This document shows, piece after piece, positions 43,391 through 54,848 of a DNA stretch of 64,000 bases. Numbering within the stretch: position 1 is the first letter of the stretch; the number at the start of each line of letters is the position of its first letter. Both the position numbers and the translations under genes were made by a program. The notes below the pieces were generated by a model that saw nothing but the letters and a program-made list of their open reading frames with translations, was not told the DNA's origin and did not search any database. This DNA comes from Puccinia triticina (taxonomy: Eukaryota; Basidiomycota; Pucciniomycetes; Pucciniales; Pucciniaceae), in NCBI RefSeq assembly GCF_026914185.1, contig NC_070574.1, positions 1,984,501 to 2,048,500 of the forward strand, read 5' to 3'.

Positions 43391-43789
43391 TCAGGAAATA
43401 TGCTTGAAAACTTGGTGCAACTCAGGATCAATAATACTCAGAATGTGATGGTATCCTCCTTGGATTAGGAAAGAATTGTATGGGGGACCTTCTCCAAGCT
43501 CAGGTAGAACTTGAACTACAGTCTGGGGATAAGTGGAATGTTTCAGATGCACATCCACCACTATGACAGCAACAGGCGCCAGAAACAATCAGAAAAACCA
43601 ACACAACAATCTGCAACCAAACAAAAGAAAGAGAACAGAACTCCAAGACCATAGGCAATCCACAGACCCCAGGGAAGAGAAGAAACAAGCCAAGCAAGAG
43701 AGACAAAAATGTCAGAAAAGAAATGGCTCCACCAGGACTTGAACCCGGGTTGGGCTAACTCTAGGTGCCTGCTTTACCACACTGCCAGC
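43391..43789 (-). mobile_element. tRNA-derived SINE candidate
   Basis: The minus strand from 43,789 has an A-box-like TGGCAGTGTGGTAAAGC (43,787-43,771) and a B box GGTTCAAGTCC (43,745-43,735) with normal tRNA spacing, followed by an unrelated, pyrimidine-rich body. The acceptor stem does not pair, so it is not a functional tRNA. The 3' border is unclear. Confidence 0.5.
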
Positions 43790-44996
43790 AAACAGGTGAC
43801 GTAATCTGGGTTTCGTCGCGCTGACGTAATCCAGATTCCAATTCAAACCCGCGCCCCGGGTGTGTCGTCACCTGTTGTGGATTTCGTCACCTGCCATTCT
43901 CAGTGGCAGGTGCAAGACAAAAGCACAACTCCCTCGATGGCCGGTGCTAACCGGTCATCGAGGGGACACACACACCTCCCTTGATGGCCCGTCTGGACCG
44001 GCCATCAAGAGGAACACACAACATTATCTCGTTGGCCGGTCAGTACCGGCCAGCGAGAGTAAGGCACTGCTTGCACTCTTGATGGCCGCTACTGACCGGC
44101 CATCGAAAGGTGACACATATACCCCTCGGTGGCCTGTCAGTACACCGGCCATCAAGACAAAAACACTAAACGCTCAATGGCCCGTACTGGCCGGCCATTG
44201 AGAGCAAAACTCTTTTCTCAATGTGTATACACATCACCCTTGATGGCCCGTCAGTACCGGCCATCGAGAGGAACATAATACACTCTCGATGGCCTGGACT
44301 GATCGGCCATCGAGAGGACATGCGCATCTCGCACAGTGACCCAACTGGTCATTGAGAGCAAAGCGCTTCACTCTTGATGGCCAGTCAGCACAGGCCATCG
44401 AGAGTGTAGTATATTCCTCTTGATGGCCAGTACTGACGGGCCATCGAGTGGGGTGTGTATTTCCTCTTGATGGCCAATCAGTCCAGGCCATCGAGAGTGT
44501 ATTATGTTCCTCTCGATGGCCGGTACTGACGGGCCATCAAGGGTGATGTGTATACACGTCACCAAGAGAGTTTTGCTCTCGATGACCGGCCAGTACGGGC
44601 CTTCAAGAGTTTAGTGTTTTTGTCTCAATGGCCGGTGTACTGACAGGCCATCGAGGGGTATGTGTATCACCTCTTGATGGCCGGTCAGTAGCGGCCATCG
44701 AGAGTATAAATAGTGCTTTACTCTTGCTGGCCGGTACTGACCGGCCATTGAGAGGGTGTAGGGTGTTCCTCTTGATGGCCGGCACAGACGGGCCATCAAG
44801 GGAGCTAGGTGTGTGTGTCCCCTCGATGACCGGTTAGCACCGGCCATCGAGGGAGTGGTGCTCTCTTGCACCTGCCACTGAGAATGGCAGGTGACGAAAT
44901 CCACAACAGGTGACGACACACCCGGGGCGCGAGTTTGAATTTGAGTTTGGATTTCGTCAGCGCGACGAAATCCGGGTTACGTCAGCTGTTTGCTGG
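43785..44996. repeat. 1.2-kb palindrome composed of hairpin units
   Basis: The outer arms (CCAGCAAACAG...GTGACGTAA at left, mirrored by TTACGTCAGCTGTTTGCTGG at right) match inwards to a centre near 44,390, including AGTGGCAGGTGCAAGA, CTAACCGGTCATCGAGGGG and AAACACTAAACGCTC-like linkers. Each arm holds about ten hairpins of the form CGATGGCCGGTACTG-CCGGCCATCGAG, separated by 15-35 bp linkers. Linkers pair with their mirror partner across the centre. The whole is therefore self-complementary on two scales. No protein is encoded. Both ends run into tRNA-like sequences pointing outwards. Confidence 0.9.
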
Positions 44997-45055
44997 CGGT
45001 GCCACTAAGCTACAAAGCCTGAGTTGCCAGATTCATAATCTAACAAAAAAGGGAA
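44989..45055 (+). repeat. Degenerate tRNA-like sequence, mirror of the left one
   Basis: CTGTTTGCTGGCGGTG is followed by TAAGC, AAAGCC and GAGTTGCC, aligning with the tRNA-like head at 43,789-43,725 but in opposite orientation and without a good B box. It shows that the inverted duplication extends beyond the palindrome proper. Confidence 0.5.
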
Positions 45056-45615
45056 ACATGACCAAGAGAGAGAAGCCAGAAAACATGGACAAAAGAGTGT
45101 AATGGAACTGAAACCAAATCAGTGGAGGCAGAGTCTAAAACTTGAATATATTGGTGGAGGCGGAGCTTGAGATACTGGTCCTAATACATCTTGGGGGTTA
45201 GTCCACCAGTCCTGTGCTGAATTGTACATTCACATTGCACCATATTTACCAGTCTGAACACCACAACAGGTGCCATTTCCAATTGCAGTGGTTACCTGCA
45301 CCCGCTGCTTGTAACCAGGTCCAGATGGCCATCTCTAATCTGTTGTCTGCTTCAATATTCCCTCTATTCATGTAAGAATACAGACCCAGGGGACTGGTGC
45401 CTCTCCAACACAGTGAATTAGTTGACACAATCTCAAATAGCTGTGGCTCATGGTAAGAAGAGCAACCCATGTCTGCAGTCCAAGGCTCTACAAGACTGGA
45501 ATACTGATTAGGGGGTTTCACAATGAAGAAACCCAGGAAGGAGTTTGAGCGCTCGCCAGTATTGTTATGAGGTTGCTTGCAGTGTTTTTTTGTAGGAATT
45601 CATTGCAAGCATTTT
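45056..45615. other. No gene recognised
   Basis: Only short frames without domains on either strand. Confidence 0.5.
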
Positions 45616-45619
45616 GCTG

Positions 45620-45980
45620 AATCAATAGAAAGGCCTCTGATGGTCCTCTGTGAATTTTTCTGCAGTTTTTTAAAGCTTCCTTTTATGCTGAAAACACCCA
45701 TTAAGAAACAAAACAAGTACAGTCATACAGGGAACTTCAATTGATGTTCCCACATGCCAAAAATTCCAAATAATTCATTTGATCATGATAGATATTAATT
45801 CAAGTGTTTCAGAACTTTTTGGACACTTTGTGCAAGAATATGGGTTTGAAAAATTAGGAAATTGTACCACGTACTGGCGCACTTTGACAGATTTTATGCA
45901 AGATTTCTTAATTTTTCAATGTCACATTCTTGTACAAAGTGGACCATCAGAGGCCTGTCTATTGATTCATAAGGAAAAAA
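45620..45980. mobile_element. Inverted-repeat element (foldback MITE)
   Basis: GAATCAATAGAAAGGCCTC with ATGGTC (45,629-45,655) is mirrored near 45,948-45,972. A second inverted pair (CACTTTGTGCAAGAAT and its mirror at about 45,822 and 45,940) is nested within. No coding capacity. Confidence 0.6.
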
Positions 45981-47097
45981 TCAAAAAAATTGCCTCCTTC
46001 ACCTGCAGCGCGCAAAGTGTCTGGAAATGCGCGCACTGTACAGTGTGCACAGAGTTTTTCGCAGTGCACAAAGTAATTCCGTTGATTTATTTTTAAGATT
46101 TTCTTGATTTTCATTTTTTTTTATTTACAAGTTTCAACTGTTCATTTTGTATATTTTTCATGTGGTCTGGTTTTGTGTATTTTTTGATAGATAAAAGACC
46201 AGCCAAGATACTAATACACAGAAGCTACAGAAATTCATCTTGACCTTCCCCTCTAATTTTCTGCTGTCAGTGAAGCAGCAAGTCAACAGAACAAGTGAGT
46301 GCAGTGTGAACTTGATGAAAACTGGTGGCTGAGTGGAAGACCAAGCTAAAACTAACAAAGCAGGAAAAATATGAATAAGGCAAAGTTGGGCCAATGAAGT
46401 AAAAAGATATGGTGTTGGTTGGTTATTGATACATGAAAAGACACAAGGCAATTTCACCAGGGCAGCACGTCAGAACCGCCTTGTGTTGTTTCGCATTCAG
46501 TGGACTGATTGTTTTATAGATCTCTTGCTGTTTCATTGGACTTCATCTCCCATTTGTATGCTTGTTGATTCACATAGAAAAAAAATCTTCAAAAGGTAAA
46601 CAAAAAATCCCCAAAAAATAAAGTGTATTTCCCACTTTGATATATATAGATATGAACATCTGGTTATATTTATGTATGTTTGTGTACCTATATCATACTA
46701 TAAACCAACCTTTGAACATGCATATGAAAACAAAATATTGATTGGGGGTTAAAAGATAAATTTGAATAGCTTTTTGGGCGAATCTTTTATCAAAAGTGGG
46801 GAATTTCTTTCTATTTGCTTTGTTGTTGCGGTTCTTGAACTATAAAGTACTTGCGATTGAGTGTTGTAGATTTGAATATTGACAAGAATGGGTTTGCTAT
46901 CCATTCATCTCGCTCTTTGCAAACAAAATAAAATGAATGGGTTTTTTTGTGAAAAGTTGGTTTGTTTGGCGCAATCAAGTATTTCAAGCAAGTAGATCGA
47001 AAGAGAAGGTGCGAAAAAATGAAGTGTTTCGGAAGTTATGAGGGAAGAAACTCAATGCGAGAGGGGCATTAATGCCCCTCAGCTTGGCCGAGTGAGG
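45981..47097. other. AT-rich spacer
   Basis: No gene recognised. It contains the 3' flank of the coiled-coil protein gene at its right end. Confidence 0.5.
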
Positions 47098-49735
47098 TTA
47101 GGAGTCGAGCGCCATTCCAGCCGGCTCAGTGGGCGTCAAATGGCTGGGAGAGACTGAGAGGCTGGTAGCGAGAGGCGCCAAGGAAGGAGACGACTGGCTT
47201 GAGGGAGACTTCTTAGGCTTGGAGTCACCAATCGGGCCGAAGAGGCCGGCGCAGGCTGCCTTGGTGAACTCGGCCGGGAGGGCGTGACCTGGGGATGAGG
47301 TGGACGCCAGCTCAGAGGGTGAGCCGGTGAGCTTCTGGGCACCCAGCGACTTGCTGGTCAAGGTGTTCTCGGAGCTCACAGACCCGCTGGATCCATCTTG
47401 CCCACTGAGCCTCGAGCTGCTTGTCTCTCTGGTCTTGCCCGCGTTTCTGGGAGGACCCGCAGCAGCAGCTTTGATGCCAACAACGACTGACCATGAGCTG
47501 CGATGGAGCGACTTCCGTAGTTTCTCTTGCTCGGCCGACTCGGCTTTTGTCTCGAGACCCGAGGGTTTCATCGCGCTGGGAGAGGAAGAAGTGATTGTGG
47601 AATAGCTATAACCGCGAGCTCGTTGCTGGCCAACCGAGGATGTCGGACCGGGGCGAGTGACAGAGGAGGGCCTGACAGCAGAAAAGGTGAACACTTTTGC
47701 GCAAGGATTTAGCGCCGGCCCGGCGGATGGCCTCTGTGAACAGGGCCTCGACGGCCAGGCAGGCCCGGGGACAACGTCAAAGATAGAGTTCAGCCCGCTG
47801 GCTTCTGATCGAGTATTACCGCCCAAGCTTTGGGTGCTTTGATGTTTCTTGAAACCCGAAGGGCTTTCCTCCGGGATTGTTTCAGTCGGCGTAATTCTTT
47901 CATCTTTCTCGCGCCCGGTGAGACCAACGGTAGGGGAGTTGGATGTCTTGAGCCTCCTTGAACTCGTCTTCAGACTCAGTGCTGCATCAACCATGTCATC
48001 AGATACTTGAACATATTCAGCGGAGAGACTTGCAAATGGACATACCCTGGCCAAAATCGGCTTCCATTTCGTTCGGATCATGCGGAGATCCACCAAATGT
48101 GTAGTCCTCAATTGCTTCGCCTGAGGTTTCTTGAAGCTCATTTAGTATTTTGTGGCTCAAGTAGGCAGGGGTTCCAACGGGGGCGTAGGGTGAAGCAGGG
48201 GATGATTCGACTGAGCCATATCCTGGCATTTGAGATAGGGAGCTCGAACTACTGGTTCTAGAGAAAGTATCATATCTTTTTTTGCCAGCTAGCAATCCGC
48301 TACAAATCAAGGAAGTTGTAGGGGCTAAAGTGTTGGGAGAGCAAAAGGATGATGCATGTACAACAGACGACGTATTGGCGGGAACTCGAGTGGGTGAACC
48401 TTGACCAATGGCGCCAAAGGGTAATGAAGTCTGACTTGAGAGCGGTCGAGTCCATTCAGAAGTAAGGGCAATGGCGGGAGGTGGAATCTCGTGACGGTAG
48501 TTAAAGAGATCATCCGTCAGTGGAGACGCAGGAAGTGGAGGATGAGAAAGAGAAGCATCTAGCGCTTGAAGTATTGGATGATGATCCTTCAGGGCACTCC
48601 ACTCCAGGTTAGGTAGGCTGATGAATGTTTCACGGATGTTACTCTGTTGAATGGTTTCTGACAAAGGGTCTGGAGCCCATGCACCATCGAGATGGCGACT
48701 GCTATGTGCGAAGTTAGGAAACAACATCGGACCCATCGAATTCTCAGGAGAAAACGTGAGAGAGTCTTGGGATTTTGGCCAAGTTGAACTGGATGTATCA
48801 AGAGCGGAAATATTTGAAGGTTTGAGCGGAAGGTTTTCGACTTGATTCAGGAGAGTTGGCGATGATGTGGAACACTTGGAAGGGCGCGGACAGTCCGCCA
48901 CGGAACTTTGAGCCTCTGAGTCTTGAGTGGTAAGGCGCCGGTGGGGGGCGGTCGCTTGTTCAGATTTGTTTTCCGGGTTGTGTCGCTTGTTCTGTTCGCG
49001 TTTTTGGTTCAGTTCGGTCTGACGGGTTGCAAGTTTCTCTTTCAGTTCTTTCTTCTTTGCCGTTTTCATCTCATTAGTTTTGGAGAGCTGATCCATTTCA
49101 AATTTGGTGTGTTTGTTCGCAGTCTTCAGCCGTTCTCCTTCCTTCTTGATCTGTTGTGTATCCTTTGTAAACTTGGACTGAATCGAAGTAACTTTAGTCT
49201 GGATGGCTACGATATCCTCCTGAACCTTGGCAGATTGCTTAGCAAGTTTATCATGTGTTGCTTTGCATTGCTTCTTTTCATCTAGATTCCGTTGTTTAAA
49301 CTCCTTCAGATCCTTGATCTCGCTCAAATGCTTGAGGCTTGACTGGGAATGGACCTTGTTCAGGTCTTCCTGGTTACGTTTATAATCCAATTTTTTAAGC
49401 TGATTTTCGAGATCGTGAGATGGAGGCTTTGGTATGGACGAAGCGCACTGAGATGTTTCGCGAAGCAAGTGATTGTTGGATGTCGAGTTGGTCTCTGAGC
49501 TTTCAAGAAAATTGGTACATGTAGGACTGATTCTTGGAGCGGAATGTTCGGGGATAAGACTAGTGTTACGCGTCAATGATACTAGCATCTGATTGGTTGC
49601 CGTGATGTGGTTTGGAGGTCTGGCATTTAGTTTAATATTTTCCGGGGATGATTCGACATGTGGGCCTGATGTTGCGGGCGCTTGGCGAGAAGTACGACGA
49701 GACGTGGGCGCTGAAACTGGCGGTGGAAGCAACAT
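47098..49735 (-). CDS. Coiled-coil, Ser/Pro-rich protein of unknown function
   Basis: Two exons (49735-48046 and 48005-47098) join in phase across a 40-nt intron (GTATGT...TTCAAG) to 865 residues. The N-terminal part is Pro/Ser-rich (MLLPPPVSAPTSRRTSR). From about 105 to 230 lies a highly charged coiled coil (LKEFKQRNLDEKKQCKATHD and KKELKEKLATRQTELNQKRE are typical). The remainder is low-complexity Ser/Pro-rich, with KSPSSQSSPSLAPLATSL near the C-terminus. No enzymatic domain is seen. One or more upstream exons are likely: a Ser-rich in-frame segment lies at about 49,856-49,930, behind a GACTACAAG acceptor. The arrangement suggests a scaffold protein, but its role is unknown. Confidence 0.7.
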
Positions 49736-49963
49736 TGGCCAGGCGTGAAGAATGGATAACAGGTCGATAAATTGAGTTGTTAATGATATGCAGCCGAAAA
49801 CAACACCAAACGCATCATGGAAATAGCCTAACCTTGAGTGGTATAGCAATCGTGCTCAGATCCTGAGGAGGTTGAGGTGAAAGAATCCTCTGAAGGTGAA
49901 CCTGATGATTGAAAAGGACTTGTAGTCAGTCTCACTTGGCAATGAAAACGGCTGAGACTGTCA

Positions 49964-50694
49964 CTAAATGGGAGGCTCACATTCAGGAAAATGGTTTGAT
50001 TGTGCAGAGGTTTGGGACAAAGACGTCAATTTTGGAATCCGGTGAGGTTTTTTCTTCATTCCCGCGAGGAGGGGAGAAAGACCTTGCAGAGACGAAATAA
50101 CCTCATCCGTCAGAGGGGGCGGGAAGAGAGTGACACCTGGGATGCTGAGGACCCGTTGATTCCAAAAAAACTTCAAAGATTGAATAGTTGAGACAATCGA
50201 GAAAGAATCTAGAGCAAGAGATATTTGACGTTGAAGGGGGAACCAGGTATTGAAACATCCCAGGAACCATTCTAATTGTGGATAGCCTTCTCCAGTAGAC
50301 CTGTTGGAGGAATTATTGTAAACCGAGTGTTGAGAGTGATCAATCGAGATGAGTGTGCAGAGCAGGAGGTTGTGCCGGTTGTAATGTGACGTTTGAAGAG
50401 AAAATGACAATTTGGAGGCAGAGGCCAACACCATCCGGCTGGCTGGACCTTTTGGATTTCGCTGGCAAGTGTTCTGTTTTGGGTTGCATTGCTGATTTTT
50501 GCTCTTCGTTCTGAGAGGGCAAGTTGGATTCTGTTGGTTGAAGCTGTTGTCAATTGGCTGGAGAGATTTCTGTTGTTTGGAGATTGGGAGCTGATCCAGG
50601 AAGCGCTTGAAGGAATTTTCTGAAGGGTTGGTATAATACGCTAGAAGGAGGGGACCATCAAAGGCAGTTGGATTAGTTTTAAATCTTAAAATAA
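49964..50694 (-). CDS. Possible upstream exon or separate gene
   Basis: A continuous open frame of about 240 codons follows an acceptor-like CACATTTCCAG at 50,696 and contains LRFKTNPTAFDGPLLLAYY and several hydrophobic segments (EWFLGCFNTWFPLQ). A candidate first exon (ATG 50,913; CFSWFICLAIFGL membrane segment; GTGAGT donor at 50,819) is in the wrong phase for direct joining. It may be a membrane protein gene or the 5' part of the coiled-coil gene. The model is incomplete. Confidence 0.35.
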
Positions 50695-50913
50695 TCTGGA
50701 AATGTGTGAGGCATCTACGTAGAGTTCTCTTTTGTCGAATATCTTGGGTTTGAGGTATTGTGATACATTGGGTCGCTCAATCACATTCTGAAGGGTCAGA
50801 TTAGAAATTTGGAACTCACCAAGGCCGAAGATAGCAAGGCAGATGAACCAGCTGAAGCATAGTGAATCCGATGAAGGGATGAAAGACATTGTGCCGCTTA
50901 ATCGATCCATCAT

Positions 50914-52958
50914 CCCTGAAGGCGTTCCTACGGTACGAGAGGATGGCTAATCCCAGTGAGTTAAAATACGTGCTGCGCCCTTCTCAAATAAAATTCGTTT
51001 GTTGATTTACTTTTTTTAAACAAGTATCCTGTTTGATTTTGGATGGCAGTCGGATGGCAGGGATAATTAGGACGAGTAAATCAGTGCTTTTGAATACGGC
51101 AATTGAGGTGTTGGTGGGCTGCGGCGGGTAGATTAAATAGGCTCGCCGAACTCACTTTCGACCGGTATGAGTCTACAATCCGGCCAATTGAAGCCGTTGG
51201 TGCAGTGGATCGAGGTCCTCAATGTGGACAGGAGCGAGGCGAATTGAGTTCAAGAACCGAGAATTCTTGATCCTGACCCGACTGCTCTCTTTAGCGGAAA
51301 GGGTGATGAGAACATGGCAAGACTTGTGGAAAATATTTGAATACCTAAACACTTACATTTCTAGGTCAGTTTTTGACGGATGGTGATTCAATTCCAAGGG
51401 TTGAAGATCTGTTTGTGTGCTCCAACAAAGTGTGAGGGCAGAAAGGGCTGAATTTCGAATGAGATCTACAAAAAATAGACATTTGGTGGCAACAAGATGA
51501 TGACGTCAATGTTATGATTGTACATATATCTCAAGGTCGTAAAAGTCAACAATAGATAGATTTAAATTGTTGTTGTGAGACGCCCCTGCCAGGCAACGCA
51601 ACTCTGGGAAAGAAAAAGGTTTGAGGGATATTAGGCCCCTTTTGGAAACAAAAATAAGGATATGGAACAAGGGCGATGTTCCGTCCGAGGTTTGGGCAAG
51701 CTATTTGGCTTTCTAGCTGATTTGGGTTCAGGCGCAGGAGACGATGGGCAAGCCATGTTTCAATTTTCTCATATTTTCTTGCACGGCCTCTTGCTAGGGA
51801 TCTCTGCGGTGTGATATACATGAACATCACTAGTCCGTACTTGCCTACAAGGGGTTTGGTTGGAAAACTTTCATCCAGCGACGTCCTTGAGGACTCGCAG
51901 GGAAGCCACGAATATTGAGGCTGGCTTCCTTTCTGATGAGGTTTCAGATTTGCTCATAAGCGGTGGCAAGCCACTTGGCAAGACCAGCGAGGTCAGCTTT
52001 CCATCCGCTAAAAATTGGATTTACCCAGGCTTTCGGTTGGAAGTGCTCTTACGTGGGATTGATAGCGTCTGCCGACATGCTGGGCGTCTGATCACGTGGC
52101 TATGACCATGCAGGGTAGGGTAGGGCAGCAAGAGGACTTGGGGAGCATTCTATACCGATGGCAAGAAGAAAAGATGAAAGCTGGTTTGAATCTGTATTAC
52201 TGACCACTGATCCCGCTTGGAGCTGAGCAAGTGCCGATTTTGAAAATGGTTGAAGACGCCTATAGAGCCGAGAGGTGCCAGAGGGCGAATGAAAGTAGCG
52301 AGTAGGGCAACTAGAACAGGTCCAACGAGGAAGCGTGGAGTATGTAACGGTAAAAATAATGACAAAAGTGATCCGTCTGATGCTGTTGGTGGCTGTTGTA
52401 GTCGGGCTGAGCTTTGGGATTGTGTCCTTATGTTGGAAGAGATTCTCTTGACAATTGCTGCCAAGACAAACAGGTTTTGACGGAGATGTGGACAGATATA
52501 TAATCGTGAAGCCGGGGCTGCCGCGATGTCCAGCGTTGGTGATTTGAAGGTATGGGTATGCTGACGACGCTATGTAGCTGGACTAAATAGAAATGATGCA
52601 AAAGGGTTGTTTGCTGGAAGTATTTATATGCTACTCGAGATGGACGGTGGTACGGCTGGGTGTGGGTGGGATGAGGTACATATTTTTAATGCTGAGCGGG
52701 GGTTGATGTCAAGCTACCGATGGACCCAGTTTGTGCTTGTTGTGAGTCCGACGAAGGCGTTAAGTTTCAACTACATTACTTATAACCCAGTCACCATCCT
52801 CCTCAATGAGAGCTATAGGGACGGGTTAGCACTTTGTACGAGCTGAGATGTTTCTGGCATTTCTTCAAAATCCTACATAGGCGGGACGTTGGGCAGGATG
52901 GATGTATGGTGTAGGAGACTAAAAAATATTGTACTACATATGGCTGTATCGATACACA
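50914..52958. other. No certain gene
   Basis: A minus-strand frame open from about 52,620 to 52,150 lacks an early ATG; it includes hydrophobic RFLVGPVLVALLATFI. No domain recognised. The rest is intergenic or old repeat. Confidence 0.4.
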
Positions 52959-52964
52959 TGGAAG

Positions 52965-53390
52965 TACGGTGGACCTGGCCCGACATTGGTTGTGCCACCC
53001 AAAACGAAAACAAAAAATGATTTCTGACACTCGTGTCAGATGCATATGCGGAGTACAGGCTGCCGTAAATAGATACTGCAGTCTGAACCACGATCACAAC
53101 CTTCTCGGGTTCGAAGGGCATGCCCCCCGACCCTTCCACCCAGAACAAGCCCATGAACTCCGGGCCAGGCCCGCTGATCAGGACCGCGCACACTCCGCAC
53201 TGAGTCGGACCAGACCTCGGATCGGCCGCCGGTCCCATAAAAATAAATATGTACATAGACAGCATTCCCTCTATGGCAACGCTACCGTGGCACTGCAGCG
53301 AAGTTGCGCTCTCCACCCACCACTCTTGCCTTACATATGTATTCCCGAATCATTGACTCACGTCAACACCATCGAAAAACGTAAACGACC
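52965..53390 (-). repeat. Left terminal inverted repeat
   Basis: About 425 bp, mirrored by 57,735-58,146 with roughly one difference per 15-20 bases. Confidence 0.88.
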
Positions 53391-54848
53391 AAGGAATGTG
53401 ATGGTTATGGAGACCGTCTTATGACACGGCAAGCCGCCCTCGCACTATTCCGAGAAAGAGAGAGAAAAGTTCAGTATTCTTGACAAGCCAGGGGTGCAAG
53501 GGAAAGCAAAACGGCAGCAGACCTGTGCTTGATTCATAGCCACGATGAAGTCGCTCTGCGAGTTTGTGTCGTCGCAGGCATCCGTGCCGGGCTCGAAGTA
53601 AGTAGGCTTGCCGCTGAACCGGCGCTCAAGGTGGGATTTGCGGGTATGTAGCTATCATCAGCATGGTCACCAGACAACTTGGTGGCCAAGGTGTCCATGA
53701 GAAGCCCCAGCATAAACCAGCACATTCTATTGCCCAGGACTTGGACTATTTAAGTCAATAAATGAATTGGACTGGTCAACAAGCTCAACCAGGAGTAACC
53801 CCACAACTCACAGCCCTTGGTGGGACACCAACCAGACCAGGTGGTTGCCTGAGCAAAACCAACCTTGTATTGATAAATATTGTTTCCAATATCAAAATTT
53901 GGGCTGGGCATGTTCAAATGAAACAGACCACTTGCTAATATAGACAATCTCATATCTCTTATAAAAGGAAGCTGCAGTTGGAAATATTATTCCTTCATCC
54001 TCTCACTTGATCTGGCCTCACATATTCCTTTCATCCTGCTAGCCAAACCAATACTCAGCTTGCTACTCTAGCTAATACAATCACCACTCAAAGAACCCTC
54101 ACACAACAATTCCTCCCCTTATTTTCCTTGCTCAATAACTCATCTTCATTTCACTCAACTGTTCATCTTTCTGATCTAAACCTCTACCAACTGGAATCTA
54201 ACTTCCTCAATCAACAAGTTTTGCTCAACCTGCCAACATTGGACCACCTTATTTGGATTCCAACTTGGTGAGAAATGATCATCAATGCATTTCTTTTCTG
54301 GTTTCCTCTTCCCCAAAAACCTTTAAAAACTCATCAAACTAACCATCTCCCCTTCTGAATATTTCTCAGTCTTCACTTCTTAGATCCTTGACATTTCTTA
54401 TTATCTTCTTTGATACAATAAGATATCTATAGCCAATAAAGTTTGTCGTTATTTTTTTCAGTCTCATCATCTACATTCATAAATTGACCAACTGATCACA
54501 ATCTTCATTACTATCAGCCCTTGCCTTTAGTCCATTGTCCTCACTACTTTCAGCTGCCTGTCCATTGATATACATATCTTGAAGGGTTGGTTATATTTAA
54601 TTTTTAATTCATTGATGTTTTCTGTTTTATTAACATCTACTTCCTCTTGCTTTCTGTTTTTGGTCGTAGGAATCAACATCAAAGATCAAACAACATCCAC
54701 CAATCAATTTCATTAAAACCCTTCCATCAAACCACATTCCCACACACCAGTTATATTCCATCGGAAACCATCATCCCCACACTTCCAGATATAATACTAT
54801 CACCTCCTTGAACATTTACAAAGCCAGCATCCCACCAATCCCTCACCA
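53391..54848. other. Interior left of the integrase-core gene
   Basis: 53.39-53.73 kb is GC-richer and could belong to an outer element. 53.73-54.85 kb is AT- and pyrimidine-rich, with TATA-like CTTATAAAAGG near 53,957, and is probably the promoter and leader of the integrase-core gene. No other coding region recognised. Confidence 0.45.

Noticed and set aside
43725..43789. Functional tRNA gene on the minus strand
   Set aside because: A and B boxes are present, but the acceptor stem strands do not pair and the anticodon arm is irregular.
44628..44837. Protein-coding frames inside the palindrome
   Set aside because: Frames arise from the repeated GATGGCCGG unit on both strands and are not conserved between units.
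43785..44996. CRISPR array
   Set aside because: Units are hairpins with mirror-paired linkers in a eukaryotic genome; there are no direct repeats with unique spacers and no cas genes.
45779..46096. 105-codon plus-strand frame
   Set aside because: Lies across the nested inverted repeats of a MITE-like element; no domain and no splice context.
52873..53316. Open frames in the terminal inverted repeats (also 57,708-58,301)
   Set aside because: Both strands of both repeat arms stay open owing to composition; the frames differ between copies by stops and shifts.
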